A DNA stretch of 42,651 bases from Bernardetiaceae bacterium (GTDB lineage: Bacteria; Bacteroidota; Bacteroidia; Cytophagales; Thermoflexibacteraceae): contig JALONO010000002.1 in assembly GCA_025454895.1 (NCBI GenBank), forward strand, positions 1 to 42,651. Reading direction: 5' to 3'. How positions within the stretch are numbered: the first letter of the stretch is position 1; every line of letters starts with the position of its first letter. Positions 15,545-23,632 of this stretch are shown one piece after another. A model generated the notes under the pieces. The model saw only the letters and a list, made by a program, of their open reading frames with translations, was not told the origin of the DNA and searched no databases. The translations under genes were made by a program, and so were the position numbers.

Positions 15545-16543
15545 CTAGCCGCCAATGGTGCTCATCGACTCCTGCACGGGATGGGCCAGCCGCCCACGTT
15601 CGGCCTCGTGGCCGTCTTTGGGGCGGCTGCCAAAGGCCCGCAGCAGGGCGGCGGTCAGGGTTTCGTCGCTGGCGTTGGCCCGCAGCAGGGCGCGCAGGTC
15701 CAACACGCCGTGGTCGTAGAGGCAGGTTTTGAGCGTGCCCTGGGCCGTGATGCGGATGCGGTTGCAAGTACCGCAAAACGTGCGGCTGTAAGCGGCGATG
15801 ATCCCCAATTTACCTTTAAAACCCGGAACTTGGTAGTGGTAAGCCGTCGAAAACGCCGGGTCGGGCACTTTGTGCAGGCCGGGGTACAGTTCGGTGAGGC
15901 GGGCCAAAATGGCGCGGTGCGTCCAGGTGAGCACCGGGTAATGGCTGCCTTCGCCGTTAAAAGGCATCTCCTCGATAAACCGGACTTCGACGGGCTGGTG
16001 GCGGGCCAGTTCGGCCAGGGGGCCAAGGTCTTCGGTGTTTTGGCCCTCCATCACCACGGCGTTGAGCTTGACCGGGATGTCGTGGGCCAGCAACGCATCC
16101 AGGGTGGCCATCACCTTGGGCAGGTCGTCGCGGCGGGTGATGCGATGGAACCGCTCCCGGTCTAGCGTGTCGAGGCTGAGGTTAACGGCCCCCACGCCCA
16201 GTTGCTTCAGTTCGGGCACGAGGGGGGCGGTGAGCAGGCCGTTGGTGGTGAGGTGCAACTGCTCGATGCCGGGTAAGGCCCGCAGCCGCCACAGGAACGG
16301 CACCAGGTCGCGGCGCACAAACGGCTCGCCGCCGGTAATGCGCACTTTGCTAATGCCCAGCCGGGCCAGTAGCCCCACCAGCCGCTCCATCTCCTCGTAA
16401 GTAAGTAATTGGTTTTTAGGGAGATATTTGATGCCTTCTTCCGGCATACAGTAAAAACAGCGCAGGTTGCAGCGGTCAGTAACGGCCAGCCGCACGTAGC
16501 TGAGCGGGCGGCCGTGGTTATCGTAAAGCTGGGCAGCGGGCAT
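15545..16543 (-). CDS. moaA: GTP 3',8-cyclase (molybdenum cofactor biosynthesis)
   Basis: The radical-SAM enzyme has 332 residues from ATG 16543 (MPAAQLYDNHGRPLSYVRLA). The N-terminal cluster motif is CNLRCFYC (C25, C29, C32). TGGEPFVRRDL follows, and the C-terminal cluster is FCGTCNRIRIT … TLKTCLYD. The protein ends STIGG, and the terminal GG is required for activity in MoaA. It converts GTP to 3',8-cyclo-GTP, the first step of molybdopterin synthesis, in the cytoplasm. No other moa, moe or mob gene is in the window. An ATG 15 bp upstream (MLLCA) is an alternative. A 67-bp gap separates it from a divergent unknown gene. Confidence 0.96.
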   Translation of the reverse strand: MPAAQLYDNHGRPLSYVRLAVTDRCNLRCFYCMPEEGIKYLPKNQLLTYEEMERLVGLLARLGISKVRITGGEPFVRRDLVPFLWRLRALPGIEQLHLTTNGLLTAPLVPELKQLGVGAVNLSLDTLDRERFHRITRRDDLPKVMATLDALLAHDIPVKLNAVVMEGQNTEDLGPLAELARHQPVEVRFIEEMPFNGEGSHYPVLTWTHRAILARLTELYPGLHKVPDPAFSTAYHYQVPGFKGKLGIIAAYSRTFCGTCNRIRITAQGTLKTCLYDHGVLDLRALLRANASDETLTAALLRAFGSRPKDGHEAERGRLAHPVQESMSTIGG

Positions 16544-16577
16544 GGCGCAAAGTAACACATTTATGCCAGTTGGCCGC

Positions 16578-16585
16578 TAGCTTTG
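16578..16585 (+). promoter_or_regulatory. Possible -7 box (TAGCTTTG)
   Basis: TAGCTTTG matches TAnnTTTG 25 bp before the ATG at 16611, but no TTG lies at the expected distance upstream. Confidence 0.35.
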
Positions 16586-16610
16586 TTGCCAATTATTTGC
16601 CGCCCGCGCT

Positions 16611-17168
16611 ATGATGCTCACCGCCGAAGAAATCTTGTTTTTGCTAGCGCCCGGCCCGGTGCTGGCCCAGGTGCAAGCGGCCAAGCAGGAGTGGGGGTTC
16701 ACCGATTTGGCCGACGAGGATTTTTTTGCCCTGGTGCTTTTGGCCCCCACTGTGGGCATGGCCCTGGCCAACGGCAGCATTAGCCTGTACGAAGAACTGG
16801 CCCTCAACAAAAAAGCCCGGCAACTGTCAAAAGGCAATTATTTTCTGCGGAAAGACCCGTTCATGGGCGGGCTGAGCCGGTTCGTACAAGAATTTGCCCG
16901 GTTCGAGGCCGGCTGCTATGCCCTGATCAACCAGGCCGTTGCCGCGCAATTGCCCGGCGGTCCGCCCCCAAGCCCCCACCTCATGACCGCCCCTTATTTT
17001 TTGGTCAAATTGCTGGCCCTCCTGTTCTTAAGGGAAGAAGAAAGCATTTTGGCCAGCCGGGGCATCTCGCGCACCGAAATGGTTAAGTTGCGCGAAATCG
17101 GGGATGCGCTGGGGCTGGGCAACTCGGCGGTGTTCGAGGCTTTTTGCGCCACCTTTGTGGGCGCGTAG
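16611..17168 (+). CDS. Conserved-looking cytosolic protein of unknown function
   Basis: This 185-residue protein has no signal peptide or transmembrane helix and I do not recognise it. It is mostly alpha-helical by composition, with acidic and hydrophobic alternation (TAEEILFLLAPGPVLAQV, WGFTDLADEDFFALVLL, a central YFLRKDPFMGGLSRFVQEF, and FLVKLLALLFLREEESILA). The C-terminal third (ISRTEMVKLREIGDALGLG) could be a helix-turn-helix-like segment. Two ATGs in tandem (16611, 16614) could start it. It diverges from moaA and is convergent with the helical-protein gene; the intervening 105 bp is filled by one 102-bp element. Confidence 0.75.
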   Translation: MMLTAEEILFLLAPGPVLAQVQAAKQEWGFTDLADEDFFALVLLAPTVGMALANGSISLYEELALNKKARQLSKGNYFLRKDPFMGGLSRFVQEFARFEAGCYALINQAVAAQLPGGPPPSPHLMTAPYFLVKLLALLFLREEESILASRGISRTEMVKLREIGDALGLGNSAVFEAFCATFVGA

Positions 17169-17172
17169 GCTC

Positions 17173-17275
17173 ACACTAAAATGACTTAATGATTGCATGA
17201 TTAAATGATCGTTTTATTTGATTATCAATCATTTATAACATGAGAAATGCACAATCTCTATTTGATTTTAGTATT
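17173..17275 (-). repeat. 102-bp dispersed element, copy A (convergent gap)
   Basis: Full-length copy in minus orientation. The plus strand starts ACACTAAAATGACTTAATGA and ends GATTTTAGTATT, so the ends are inverted repeats. It fills the gap between two convergent stop codons (17168 and 17274) and overlaps the TAA of the minus-strand gene. Core TGATTATCAATCA is itself an inverted repeat. Confidence 0.85.
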
Positions 17276-17786
17276 ACCTACCCGGAAAATCCTTTTTAAA
17301 TTGATTGACCATTTGTTGCAGATCGGCCAGGGCCTCCAGGGCGGTTTTTACCTTGGCAAAAGCCGAGGAGTCTAGGCCCTGCAACTCGCGCTGGGCTTCC
17401 TGCCAAATACGGATGGCGTTGGTGGCGTACGACAGCCCCAGGGCCACTTTGTTCATCTGGGGGTTCAGTTGGCGGTCCATCCGCTTCAGCTCACCGGTGG
17501 TAATGTTGAGCGAGGCGATGAGCCGCAGCAGGTCGAGGCTGCGGGCCTCGATGTCCTTGATGGCCTGGTCAATGAGGCTGTTGGAAAGGGCGGCGGCGGC
17601 TCCCACCGCTGTAGCCTGGAACCGGAACGGCGAGCGGCGGGCGTATTCTTGCAGCCAGCGGCGTACTTGGTCACGCTCGGGGCGTTGGTTGGTGCGCAGG
17701 GCCAGCTCGGCGGCGCGGAGCAGTTGTTGCAAAGTAGCCGCCCAGTCGCGCAGGCTTTGCAGTTCGTTCCATTTAGGCTCTTGCAT
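17274..17786 (-). CDS. Unknown helical protein, partner of the downstream-promoted lipoprotein operon
   Basis: This 170-residue protein has no signal peptide and no transmembrane segment. It is almost entirely helical and rich in Gln, Arg and Leu (LRDWAATLQQLLRAAELALR, QVRRWLQEYARRSPF, SLIDQAIKDIEARSLDLLRL, ALADLQQMVNQFKKDF). I do not recognise the family. It lies 8 bp downstream of the lipoprotein gene, so the two form an operon and probably act in one complex or process. Its TAA stop is inside the terminal repeat of the 102-bp element. A helix-bundle or phasin-like fold is possible but not shown. Confidence 0.72.
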   Translation of the reverse strand: MQEPKWNELQSLRDWAATLQQLLRAAELALRTNQRPERDQVRRWLQEYARRSPFRFQATAVGAAAALSNSLIDQAIKDIEARSLDLLRLIASLNITTGELKRMDRQLNPQMNKVALGLSYATNAIRIWQEAQRELQGLDSSAFAKVKTALEALADLQQMVNQFKKDFPGR

Positions 17787-17794
17787 GGGCGGGG

Positions 17795-18811
17795 TTAGTT
17801 TTTGCGGTCGTAAAATTCGTACAACTTCTGCAATGCTTCTACGGTAAAAGCGAGTTCGCGCAAGCTCACTTGTTGGTTGAGCGAAACGGCCTCGGCAATT
17901 TTGCCGTGGGCCTCCAACCAGGCGGCCAAGGTTTTGCGGCTCTGGGCAATTACCTGGGTGTGTTGGTTTTGCCGTTCGGTCAGCTTGGCGGTGGCGGTTT
18001 GGTATTCTTTAAACTGGCCCTCAAACTGCTGGCGGGTGGCCTCTACGGCCTTCTGCTGGGCCAACAGGGCATTTTCCCGGTCTTGCACCCGGCGGTTCAG
18101 GGTGGCGGCGGGTTGGGCGGGCACCTTGGTTTCCTCCAAGTCGGCCGGGCGGCGGCCGGTTTTAAAGCGGTTGAGGGCGGCAATCTCGGTGGTGATCACC
18201 CGCAGTTCGGCGGTTTTGCTGTCGTACACGGTGAGGGCGGGCGCGTATTGCAGGCGCACGGCGTCGCGTTCTTGCTCCACCAGTTCGTTGGCGATCACGC
18301 CCAGGTCGTTGAGGTTGAGGTTGAGCACGGCCACGATTTCCTGCATGGCGGGCTGGGCTTGCTCCACGGCTTGGTGGAGGCTGCGCTGCACTTTTACGGC
18401 CACCATTTGCCGGGCGGTTACTTCCAGCAGTTTGCTCACCTCGGTGAGGCTGGTGCCCGCCACCGGGTAAATGGTTTGCACTAGCTTGCCCAAGTCCTGA
18501 AATTTATCGGCAAAGGCTTTGGCGGTGGCTTGGCCATTGGTACCCCGCACCGAAAGGGCCGCCAGGGCATCGGAATAGGCGGCCAGGGCGGTCAGCGTCT
18601 GTTCGGTAGGTTTCCAGGCGGTTTGCAACTTTTGGGCCTTGGCGGGTTGCTGGTTGGCCAAGGCGGTTTCGGTTTGTTTGTAAGTTTGGTTGAGGGTGCT
18701 CACCATTTGCCCGGTTTGGTTGGCAAAGTTTTGCAGGCTGGGCAGCGAGGCACATCCCGTGCCCAGCCACAGCAACCCTCCGAGGGCGGTTACCCGCAAA
18801 GCATGGCTCAT
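17795..18811 (-). CDS. Lipoprotein with long helical/coiled-coil body
   Basis: This 338-residue protein begins MSHALRVTALGGLLWLGTGC, a lipoprotein signal with the acylated Cys at residue 20, so it should be membrane-anchored in the periplasm. The rest is helical with Gln-, Ala- and Thr-rich stretches and a coiled coil around residues 240-300 (VQDRENALLAQQKAVEATRQ, FKEYQTATAKLTERQNQ). I recognise no family. It heads a two-gene operon with the helical protein 8 bp downstream and has a consensus promoter at 18910-18940 with a leader of about 95 nt. The topology puts the two products on opposite sides of the inner membrane unless the partner is exported by another route. Confidence 0.75.
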   Translation of the reverse strand: MSHALRVTALGGLLWLGTGCASLPSLQNFANQTGQMVSTLNQTYKQTETALANQQPAKAQKLQTAWKPTEQTLTALAAYSDALAALSVRGTNGQATAKAFADKFQDLGKLVQTIYPVAGTSLTEVSKLLEVTARQMVAVKVQRSLHQAVEQAQPAMQEIVAVLNLNLNDLGVIANELVEQERDAVRLQYAPALTVYDSKTAELRVITTEIAALNRFKTGRRPADLEETKVPAQPAATLNRRVQDRENALLAQQKAVEATRQQFEGQFKEYQTATAKLTERQNQHTQVIAQSRKTLAAWLEAHGKIAEAVSLNQQVSLRELAFTVEALQKLYEFYDRKN

Positions 18812-19220
18812 TTTTAGTTGCGTGGTTAAGATAAAAAGTTGCCCAGCCTAAACCCCGGCCGGGCACCGGGCCACCTCCGGCAGCCCAACGGGGCATTGTC
18901 CTAAACGTCCAAATGTACAACGTATGGGCTTTATTGGCAATTGTCCGGTGGCAGGTTTGGCTGCCCTACTGCCCCATCACAATTGCGAACGAGCGGTTCC
19001 GTTAGGTCAATTTTCCGTTGATTATTAGGGATTTATGCCTTTGTTTTGTCTTTTACAAACTGCCTGGCCCCGGTTTTGGGTGAGGCTAAAGAGCGGCCAG
19101 GCGGCGAAAATGTACTTTTCAACCTTAAATGGTACGCTTTCGCTCAAAGAGGGCGAATGGCAAGGTTTTTTTTGGAGAAGTCTTTGTTGTTCTTAATTCT
19201 TAAACAGAAATCATCCCCGC
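18812..19220. other. 409-bp divergent gap
   Basis: It separates the lipoprotein operon from the histidine kinase. It contains the lipoprotein promoter and no supported gene. I cannot place a consensus promoter for the kinase; TACTTTTC near 19111 is one base off the -7 box and lacks an upstream TTG. Confidence 0.65.
18910..18940 (-). promoter_or_regulatory. Bacteroidota promoter for the lipoprotein operon
   Basis: TTG (18940-18938), 20 bp, TACATTTG (18917-18910) on the minus strand match the consensus exactly. Confidence 0.7.
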
Positions 19221-21212
19221 GTGCGGATCGCTATTTTTTTTATCTGGCTTTTGGGGTTTGCCCCGGCAATGGCCCAGCCTGGTGCTCCGGCCCGCCAGGG
19301 GGGGGCACCACTGCCCATGGCCGCCCCGGCCGTGGCCCACGTGCGCGACAGTATCCGAAGACAATTGGTCAATCTGAGCCGCCAAGATACCCTCCTGGCC
19401 GATACCTGGCTCAACCTAGGCTGGACCTACCGCTTGGCCGAGGCCGATACTGCCTTCGTCTATTTGGAGAAGGGCCACCAATTGGCCGAGCAACTCCAAT
19501 GGCAAGCCGGCATAGCCAAGGCCCGGCTGTATCAAGGGGCCGTTAACCGGATTGTGGGCAACTACGCCCTGGCTTATCAGCAAGTGCTAGAGGCCCAAAA
19601 GTTGTTTGAAGCCCTGAGCGACCAGGCCCGGCTGGCCGACTGCCACAATAACCTAGGCATTATTTTGGGTAAAGAAGAGCGCTGGCCCGAGGCTATCGCG
19701 TTTTTTGAGCAGGCATTGGCCTATGGCCGCCAACATAACAACGATAGGCTAATAGGTACGGTTTTGAATAACCTGGCCGCGCTCCAGCTAGAGCAAAAAG
19801 ACTATGCCGCCGCTATCCAGTTGCTGCAAGAGGCTTATCCCGTAAGTATCAAAATCGGCGACAAGCTCACCACCGCCAACCTGCTGCGCAACTTGGGCAA
19901 GTGCTACCTCCAACTGGGCCGTTACGACAGTGCCATTTATTACTTGCGGACTTCGCGGACGTATTTTCAAGTGATGGACAGCCGGGTGGGCCAAACTACC
20001 GCCATGCAGCTACTAGCCAAGGCGCACCTCAAAACCAACCGACTGGACCTGGCCAAACCCCTGGCCGATAGCAGTTTGGCCACGGCCATGCAGCTCAAGG
20101 GCAAGGAACAGATCCGCGATGGTTACGAACTGATGTACCTCATGGCCGAGCAGCGGGGCGACCTAGGAACCGCTTTGCGCTACCACAAGCTTTGGTACGG
20201 CCTGGCCGATAGTTTAGTGAATGACCAGATTGTAAAAAAGTTAGCCAACTTACAGGCCAGCCACGACCTGGCCGCCGAGCGTGCCCGCAACCAGGTCCTC
20301 CAAGCCGAGCAAGCGGCCAAAAACCGTCAACTAGTTTGGGCCGGGCTGGTGGTATTGGCCCTAGTGGGGGCCTCGGTTTTGCTTTTGCGAAGCTATCTGG
20401 CCAAGCGAACGGCCTACCAGCTATTGGCGCAAACCCGGCAGCAAGAGGAACAAAAAAACCAGGAACTCCTAGCCCGCAACCAAGAACTGGCCCAATTGAA
20501 CCAGCAACTGGCCGGCCTCAACCAGGAACAAGCCGGCCTGATCGGCGTAGTGGCCCACGACCTTCGTTCGCCCTTTGGCCAGATCAAGGGCCTGCTGCAA
20601 CTGGCCCAACTAAGCGGCGAACTCAACCTGGAGCAGGCCGAGGCCCTAGCCCTGGCCGAGAAAGCCAGCGACGGCGGACTGGCCTTGATCCGCGACATCT
20701 TGTGGATTAGCGAGTTAGATAACCAAAAGCAACCCGCCCAGCCACAGCTTATCGCTGTTGGCCCGCTCATGGAACAAATTTTCCATACTCACCAAAGCCT
20801 GGCCCAGCCCAAGAATATCCCCATCAATTTGTTACCGCCCGAGAACGCCAAAGCGAGCTTTGTTACCGACCCTAACCGGCTTACGCGCGTTCTGAACAAT
20901 TTGCTATCGAACGCCATCAAGTTTTCGCCGCCTGAGCGCGGGGTAGAACTGGCCTGGTGGCTCGGGAACGACCAGTTGCACGTGCGGGTGAGCGACCAAG
21001 GGCCGGGCATCACCCAGGCCGACCAGGCCGAATTGTTCAAAAAGTTCAAGAAACTATCGGCCCGGCCCACCGGCGGCGAGGAGTCCACGGGCCTTGGCTT
21101 GGCCATTGTGAAAGGCTTGGTAGATCAATTGGGCGGGCAAATCGCGGTAGAGAGCCAAGTAGGTAAGGGCAGCGCGTTCACGGTGAGTTTGCCCCCGTTG
21201 CCCACTGTCTAA
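19221..21212 (+). CDS. TPR-containing membrane sensor histidine kinase
   Basis: The protein has 663 residues. The start is GTG 19221: an in-frame stop at 19194 and no ATG between leave it as the only start that yields the signal peptide (MRIAIFFIWLLGFAPAMAQ). Periplasmic TPR repeats fill about residues 45-340 (ADCHNNLGIILGKEERWPEA, VLNNLAALQLEQKDYAAAI, LLRNLGKCYLQLGRYDSAI). A transmembrane helix (~371-391) and a coiled coil precede the H-box VVAHDLRSPFGQ (His446). The N-box is NNLLSNAIKFS (~559), then VSDQGPGI and STGLGLAIVKGL. It lacks a receiver domain and no response regulator is adjacent. Periplasmic TPRs imply a protein-protein input. The phosphate acceptor is unknown. Confidence 0.92.
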   Translation: MRIAIFFIWLLGFAPAMAQPGAPARQGGAPLPMAAPAVAHVRDSIRRQLVNLSRQDTLLADTWLNLGWTYRLAEADTAFVYLEKGHQLAEQLQWQAGIAKARLYQGAVNRIVGNYALAYQQVLEAQKLFEALSDQARLADCHNNLGIILGKEERWPEAIAFFEQALAYGRQHNNDRLIGTVLNNLAALQLEQKDYAAAIQLLQEAYPVSIKIGDKLTTANLLRNLGKCYLQLGRYDSAIYYLRTSRTYFQVMDSRVGQTTAMQLLAKAHLKTNRLDLAKPLADSSLATAMQLKGKEQIRDGYELMYLMAEQRGDLGTALRYHKLWYGLADSLVNDQIVKKLANLQASHDLAAERARNQVLQAEQAAKNRQLVWAGLVVLALVGASVLLLRSYLAKRTAYQLLAQTRQQEEQKNQELLARNQELAQLNQQLAGLNQEQAGLIGVVAHDLRSPFGQIKGLLQLAQLSGELNLEQAEALALAEKASDGGLALIRDILWISELDNQKQPAQPQLIAVGPLMEQIFHTHQSLAQPKNIPINLLPPENAKASFVTDPNRLTRVLNNLLSNAIKFSPPERGVELAWWLGNDQLHVRVSDQGPGITQADQAELFKKFKKLSARPTGGEESTGLGLAIVKGLVDQLGGQIAVESQVGKGSAFTVSLPPLPTV

Positions 21213-21389
21213 GCTATGGCCTTGTCTTGCCCACTTGTTAGCTCTTTACATCCAAACTGAGTAGGATGTGTCTATTGCTGATGATGTAAATACTTTAGAC
21301 CTCTTGCAGATTAGATTTTTGACCAGGTGAAAGCCCGATTTTTCGTCTAAAATTCCCCCTTTTTTGGCCCCACCCTATACAGCCGCACT

Positions 21390-21460
21390 TACTCGCTCAA
21401 AAACTCCCGTTTTTGCCGTCCGTCGGACGACCAAAAGCGAATGAGCTTTTGGGGCGAGTA
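21390..21460. other. Perfect 71-nt cloverleaf (four-way junction)
   Basis: Outer stem TACTCGC (21390-21396) pairs with GCGAGTA (21454-21460). Inside are three perfect hairpins: CAAAAAC-TCCC-GTTTTTG (21398-21415), CGTCC-GTC-GGACG (21417-21429) and CCAAAAGC-GAATGA-GCTTTTGG (21431-21452). Single unpaired bases T97, C116, A130 and G153 (last three digits +21300) join the stems. All 27 pairs are Watson-Crick. It is not a tRNA: no T-arm and no 7-base anticodon loop. Confidence 0.85.
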
Positions 21461-21570
21461 TGTGGGTTGGGGCGCAATTACGGCCTGAGTACGGGTAATG
21501 TGCAAGAGTTCTTTTATAATCAGGCAGAAAACCATTTGATTTGGCAATCGCTAAGTCATGCAATCATTTT

Positions 21571-21673
21571 ATTCCAAAATCAAATAAGAATTGCGTGTTC
21601 CAGATGCTGTAAATGATTGATAAACAAGGAGCACAATCATTTAATCATGCAATCATTAAGTCATTTTAGTATC
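21571..21673 (+). repeat. 102-bp dispersed element, copy B (convergent gap)
   Basis: Starts ATTCCAAAATCAAATAAG and ends AAGTCATTTTAGTATC, 8 bp from the TGA of the minus-strand gene. It contains AAATGATTGATAAACAA and AATCATTTAATCATGCAATC in consensus order. Confidence 0.87.
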
Positions 21674-21680
21674 TGCCTAA

Positions 21681-23408
21681 TCAATATTTTCCGGTTTTGA
21701 ACTTGATTTCGGTAGTGGTGGAATTGCCCAGTTTATCCTCGGCCCGCACCCGCACCGTGTAGGTTTTATTTTTGCCGAAGCCCTTTATCTGCCCGGGATA
21801 AGCCGCTTCTTTGCTGCCGTTGAGGCTGTAGCGCAGCCCCTCAAAGCCCGTTTGGGTGTCGGTAGCGGCCAGGAACAGCGAGGCGTAGCTGGGGTAAACG
21901 GGTAGCCCGCCGTCGGTGCCAATGGGCGATACGCTGAAGGTGTGGCTCACCAACGGGCCTTGGTTGTCCAGCACAAACAAAAAGCTGCGCAAGTTGCGGT
22001 TGTTCACGTTATCGTACCCCACAATGGTGATCTGGTGCGCGCCCTCGTCGTTGAAAACAAACGGGGTAGTGTAGCGTCGTTCTTCCGTTTCGCCGTCCAC
22101 CTGGTAGGCGATGTATTGCAGGCCCGCCTCGGCGTCGGAGGCCCCTAGCTGGATCCGGGTTTGGCGGTTGATGAACACCGTATCGCCTTTGGTAAAATAC
22201 TTACCCAAAAATTGGTGGTTGAGGCTGGGCCCGGTTAGGTCTACGTACACCAGGCCCACGGTGTGGTCAACCTCGTCATACTTGCGGTCCGGGTTGCCCG
22301 CGCCTTGGTTGCCCATGTTGTCGATGGCATAATAACGGATAGTGTGTAGTCCCGATTTGGCGGGCAGGTAAAACGGCTCGGTGTAATCGTGGTAAGGCTC
22401 CCCATCTAATGAGTAAAGGGTTTGTTTGATGCCGGCTCGGTTATCCACCGCGGTGAGCTTGAGCTTGGTGCGGCCGGAGAAGTAAACCCGGTCGTCCACG
22501 ATGAAGCGGTCGCCCAAAATATCGGCCGACATGATGGGGGCGGTTTTATCGAGGTAGAAGCTAAATGTTTGCTCCGGTTCGCGGTTCCCGGTTTCGTCCA
22601 CCGAGTAATAGGTGAGGGTATGGCTGCCCTCCTCCCACTGGGCCAGGGGCAGGTTGCTGCCCGGCACCACCGGGACAAACGGCCGGTCGTCGAGCTTGTA
22701 AAAAGTGCGGGCTACCCCAGCCACCGAATCGACGCTGGTGAGGTAGAGCTTGGTGGTAAGCGAGATCACATTGTTTTGGGCAATGCCCACCACGTTATGG
22801 TAAGTGCGCGGCGGCGCAATATCAACCGTAATTTGTTGATCGTGAATATTTTCCATATTTCCCACCCGATCCACGGCGTAGTACTTGCACACCACTTGGC
22901 CCGCTTGGTCAAGTTGGATGGGGCCGGTGTAAGGGGCAAAATCGCGCCCGTTTAGCGAGTAATAAATCTGCTCTAGGCCGCTCATCTGGTCGCGGGCGGT
23001 GAGCGTAAGCGTAAGGCCCGGCCCAAAATACTGCCGCCCGTTGGCCTGGTGGCGCGCCGCGTTGCTAAACTTGGCCTCGGTGGTGGGGGGCAGGCCGTCA
23101 GCATAAATGGCGAAGTAATCGGTGTGGGGGTCCACCGCGTCAAGGTGCCGCAGGTAGTGCTTGCCGTGCCCGTCCAAGTAAATGGCCCGGCGTTCCATTT
23201 CCGTCCGTTCGCCTTGCTCGCGGCCTAGGGGCACGGGGGGGCCGGTGGGCGAGGTGGCCACAAACACGTACACAGGCAAGCTCACGTGCTGGTAGTAGCG
23301 GTTGAGGCTATCGGTATAAGTTTTTTTAGGATGATTTGGCGGGGTTTGCGCTAGGGCCACCGAAGTAGTGAACACCCAGAACAGTAGCCAGCTATGTTTC
23401 AACAACAT
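21681..23408 (-). CDS. Secreted repeat protein with OmpL47/chitobiase-like Ig modules
   Basis: The protein has 575 residues and a signal peptide (MLLKHSWLLFWVFTTSVALAQ). After an N-terminal segment, about five repeats of roughly 95 residues share the pattern: D..SG…YSLNG.…Y..P..L…G.H.…YYA.D..GN. Examples are IYYSLNGRDFAPYTGPIQLD, TFYKLDDRPFVPVV…SVDETGNRE and TLYSLDGEPYHDYTEPFYLP. This is the OmpL47-type beta-sandwich repeat found in surface proteins. No catalytic domain, sortase or Por sorting domain is visible. A structural or binding role at the cell surface is likely. It is convergent with the histidine kinase and has no recognisable promoter. Confidence 0.78.
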   Translation of the reverse strand: MLLKHSWLLFWVFTTSVALAQTPPNHPKKTYTDSLNRYYQHVSLPVYVFVATSPTGPPVPLGREQGERTEMERRAIYLDGHGKHYLRHLDAVDPHTDYFAIYADGLPPTTEAKFSNAARHQANGRQYFGPGLTLTLTARDQMSGLEQIYYSLNGRDFAPYTGPIQLDQAGQVVCKYYAVDRVGNMENIHDQQITVDIAPPRTYHNVVGIAQNNVISLTTKLYLTSVDSVAGVARTFYKLDDRPFVPVVPGSNLPLAQWEEGSHTLTYYSVDETGNREPEQTFSFYLDKTAPIMSADILGDRFIVDDRVYFSGRTKLKLTAVDNRAGIKQTLYSLDGEPYHDYTEPFYLPAKSGLHTIRYYAIDNMGNQGAGNPDRKYDEVDHTVGLVYVDLTGPSLNHQFLGKYFTKGDTVFINRQTRIQLGASDAEAGLQYIAYQVDGETEERRYTTPFVFNDEGAHQITIVGYDNVNNRNLRSFLFVLDNQGPLVSHTFSVSPIGTDGGLPVYPSYASLFLAATDTQTGFEGLRYSLNGSKEAAYPGQIKGFGKNKTYTVRVRAEDKLGNSTTTEIKFKTGKY

Positions 23409-23575
23409 GACTTACAAAAAATGGACAGTAAATAAGGGTTGGCGGCAGACGCGCCTGGATAGTACGGGGGTTAGGGGTTGCGGCGGGTGGCAAATTAACG
23501 ACAAAAAAACATCTCGGAATCAGCCTTGCTCAATTAACCTACCCTAATGGTTAGGTTGAAGCATCCCATTGTAAC

Positions 23576-23610
23576 TTGGCCCCGGCATAACCACAAATGG
23601 GCTACTTTTG
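23576..23610 (+). promoter_or_regulatory. Possible promoter of the glycosyltransferase gene
   Basis: TACTTTTG (23603-23610) fits the -7 box; the nearest TTG (23576-23578) is 24 bp upstream, longer than the 20-21 bp seen elsewhere in the window. The leader would be only about 15 nt. Confidence 0.4.
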
Positions 23611-23632
23611 TTGGCCTACCTAGCCTTTGCCT

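Larger units (their letters stand above)
21213..21680. other. 468-bp convergent gap with cloverleaf and repeat
   Basis: No gene is supported. It contains the 71-nt cloverleaf (21390-21460), an intact 102-bp element (21571-21673) and a partial copy of that element's right end (about 21550-21570). Short frames here lack family features. Confidence 0.7.

Noticed and set aside
15149-16165. A 338-codon plus-strand frame
   Set aside because: Antisense to exbD and moaA, crossing the gap between them; no recognisable domain.
21390-21460. tRNA gene
   Set aside because: Stem-loops have 3-, 4- and 6-nt loops, no TTCGA T-loop and no 7-base anticodon loop.
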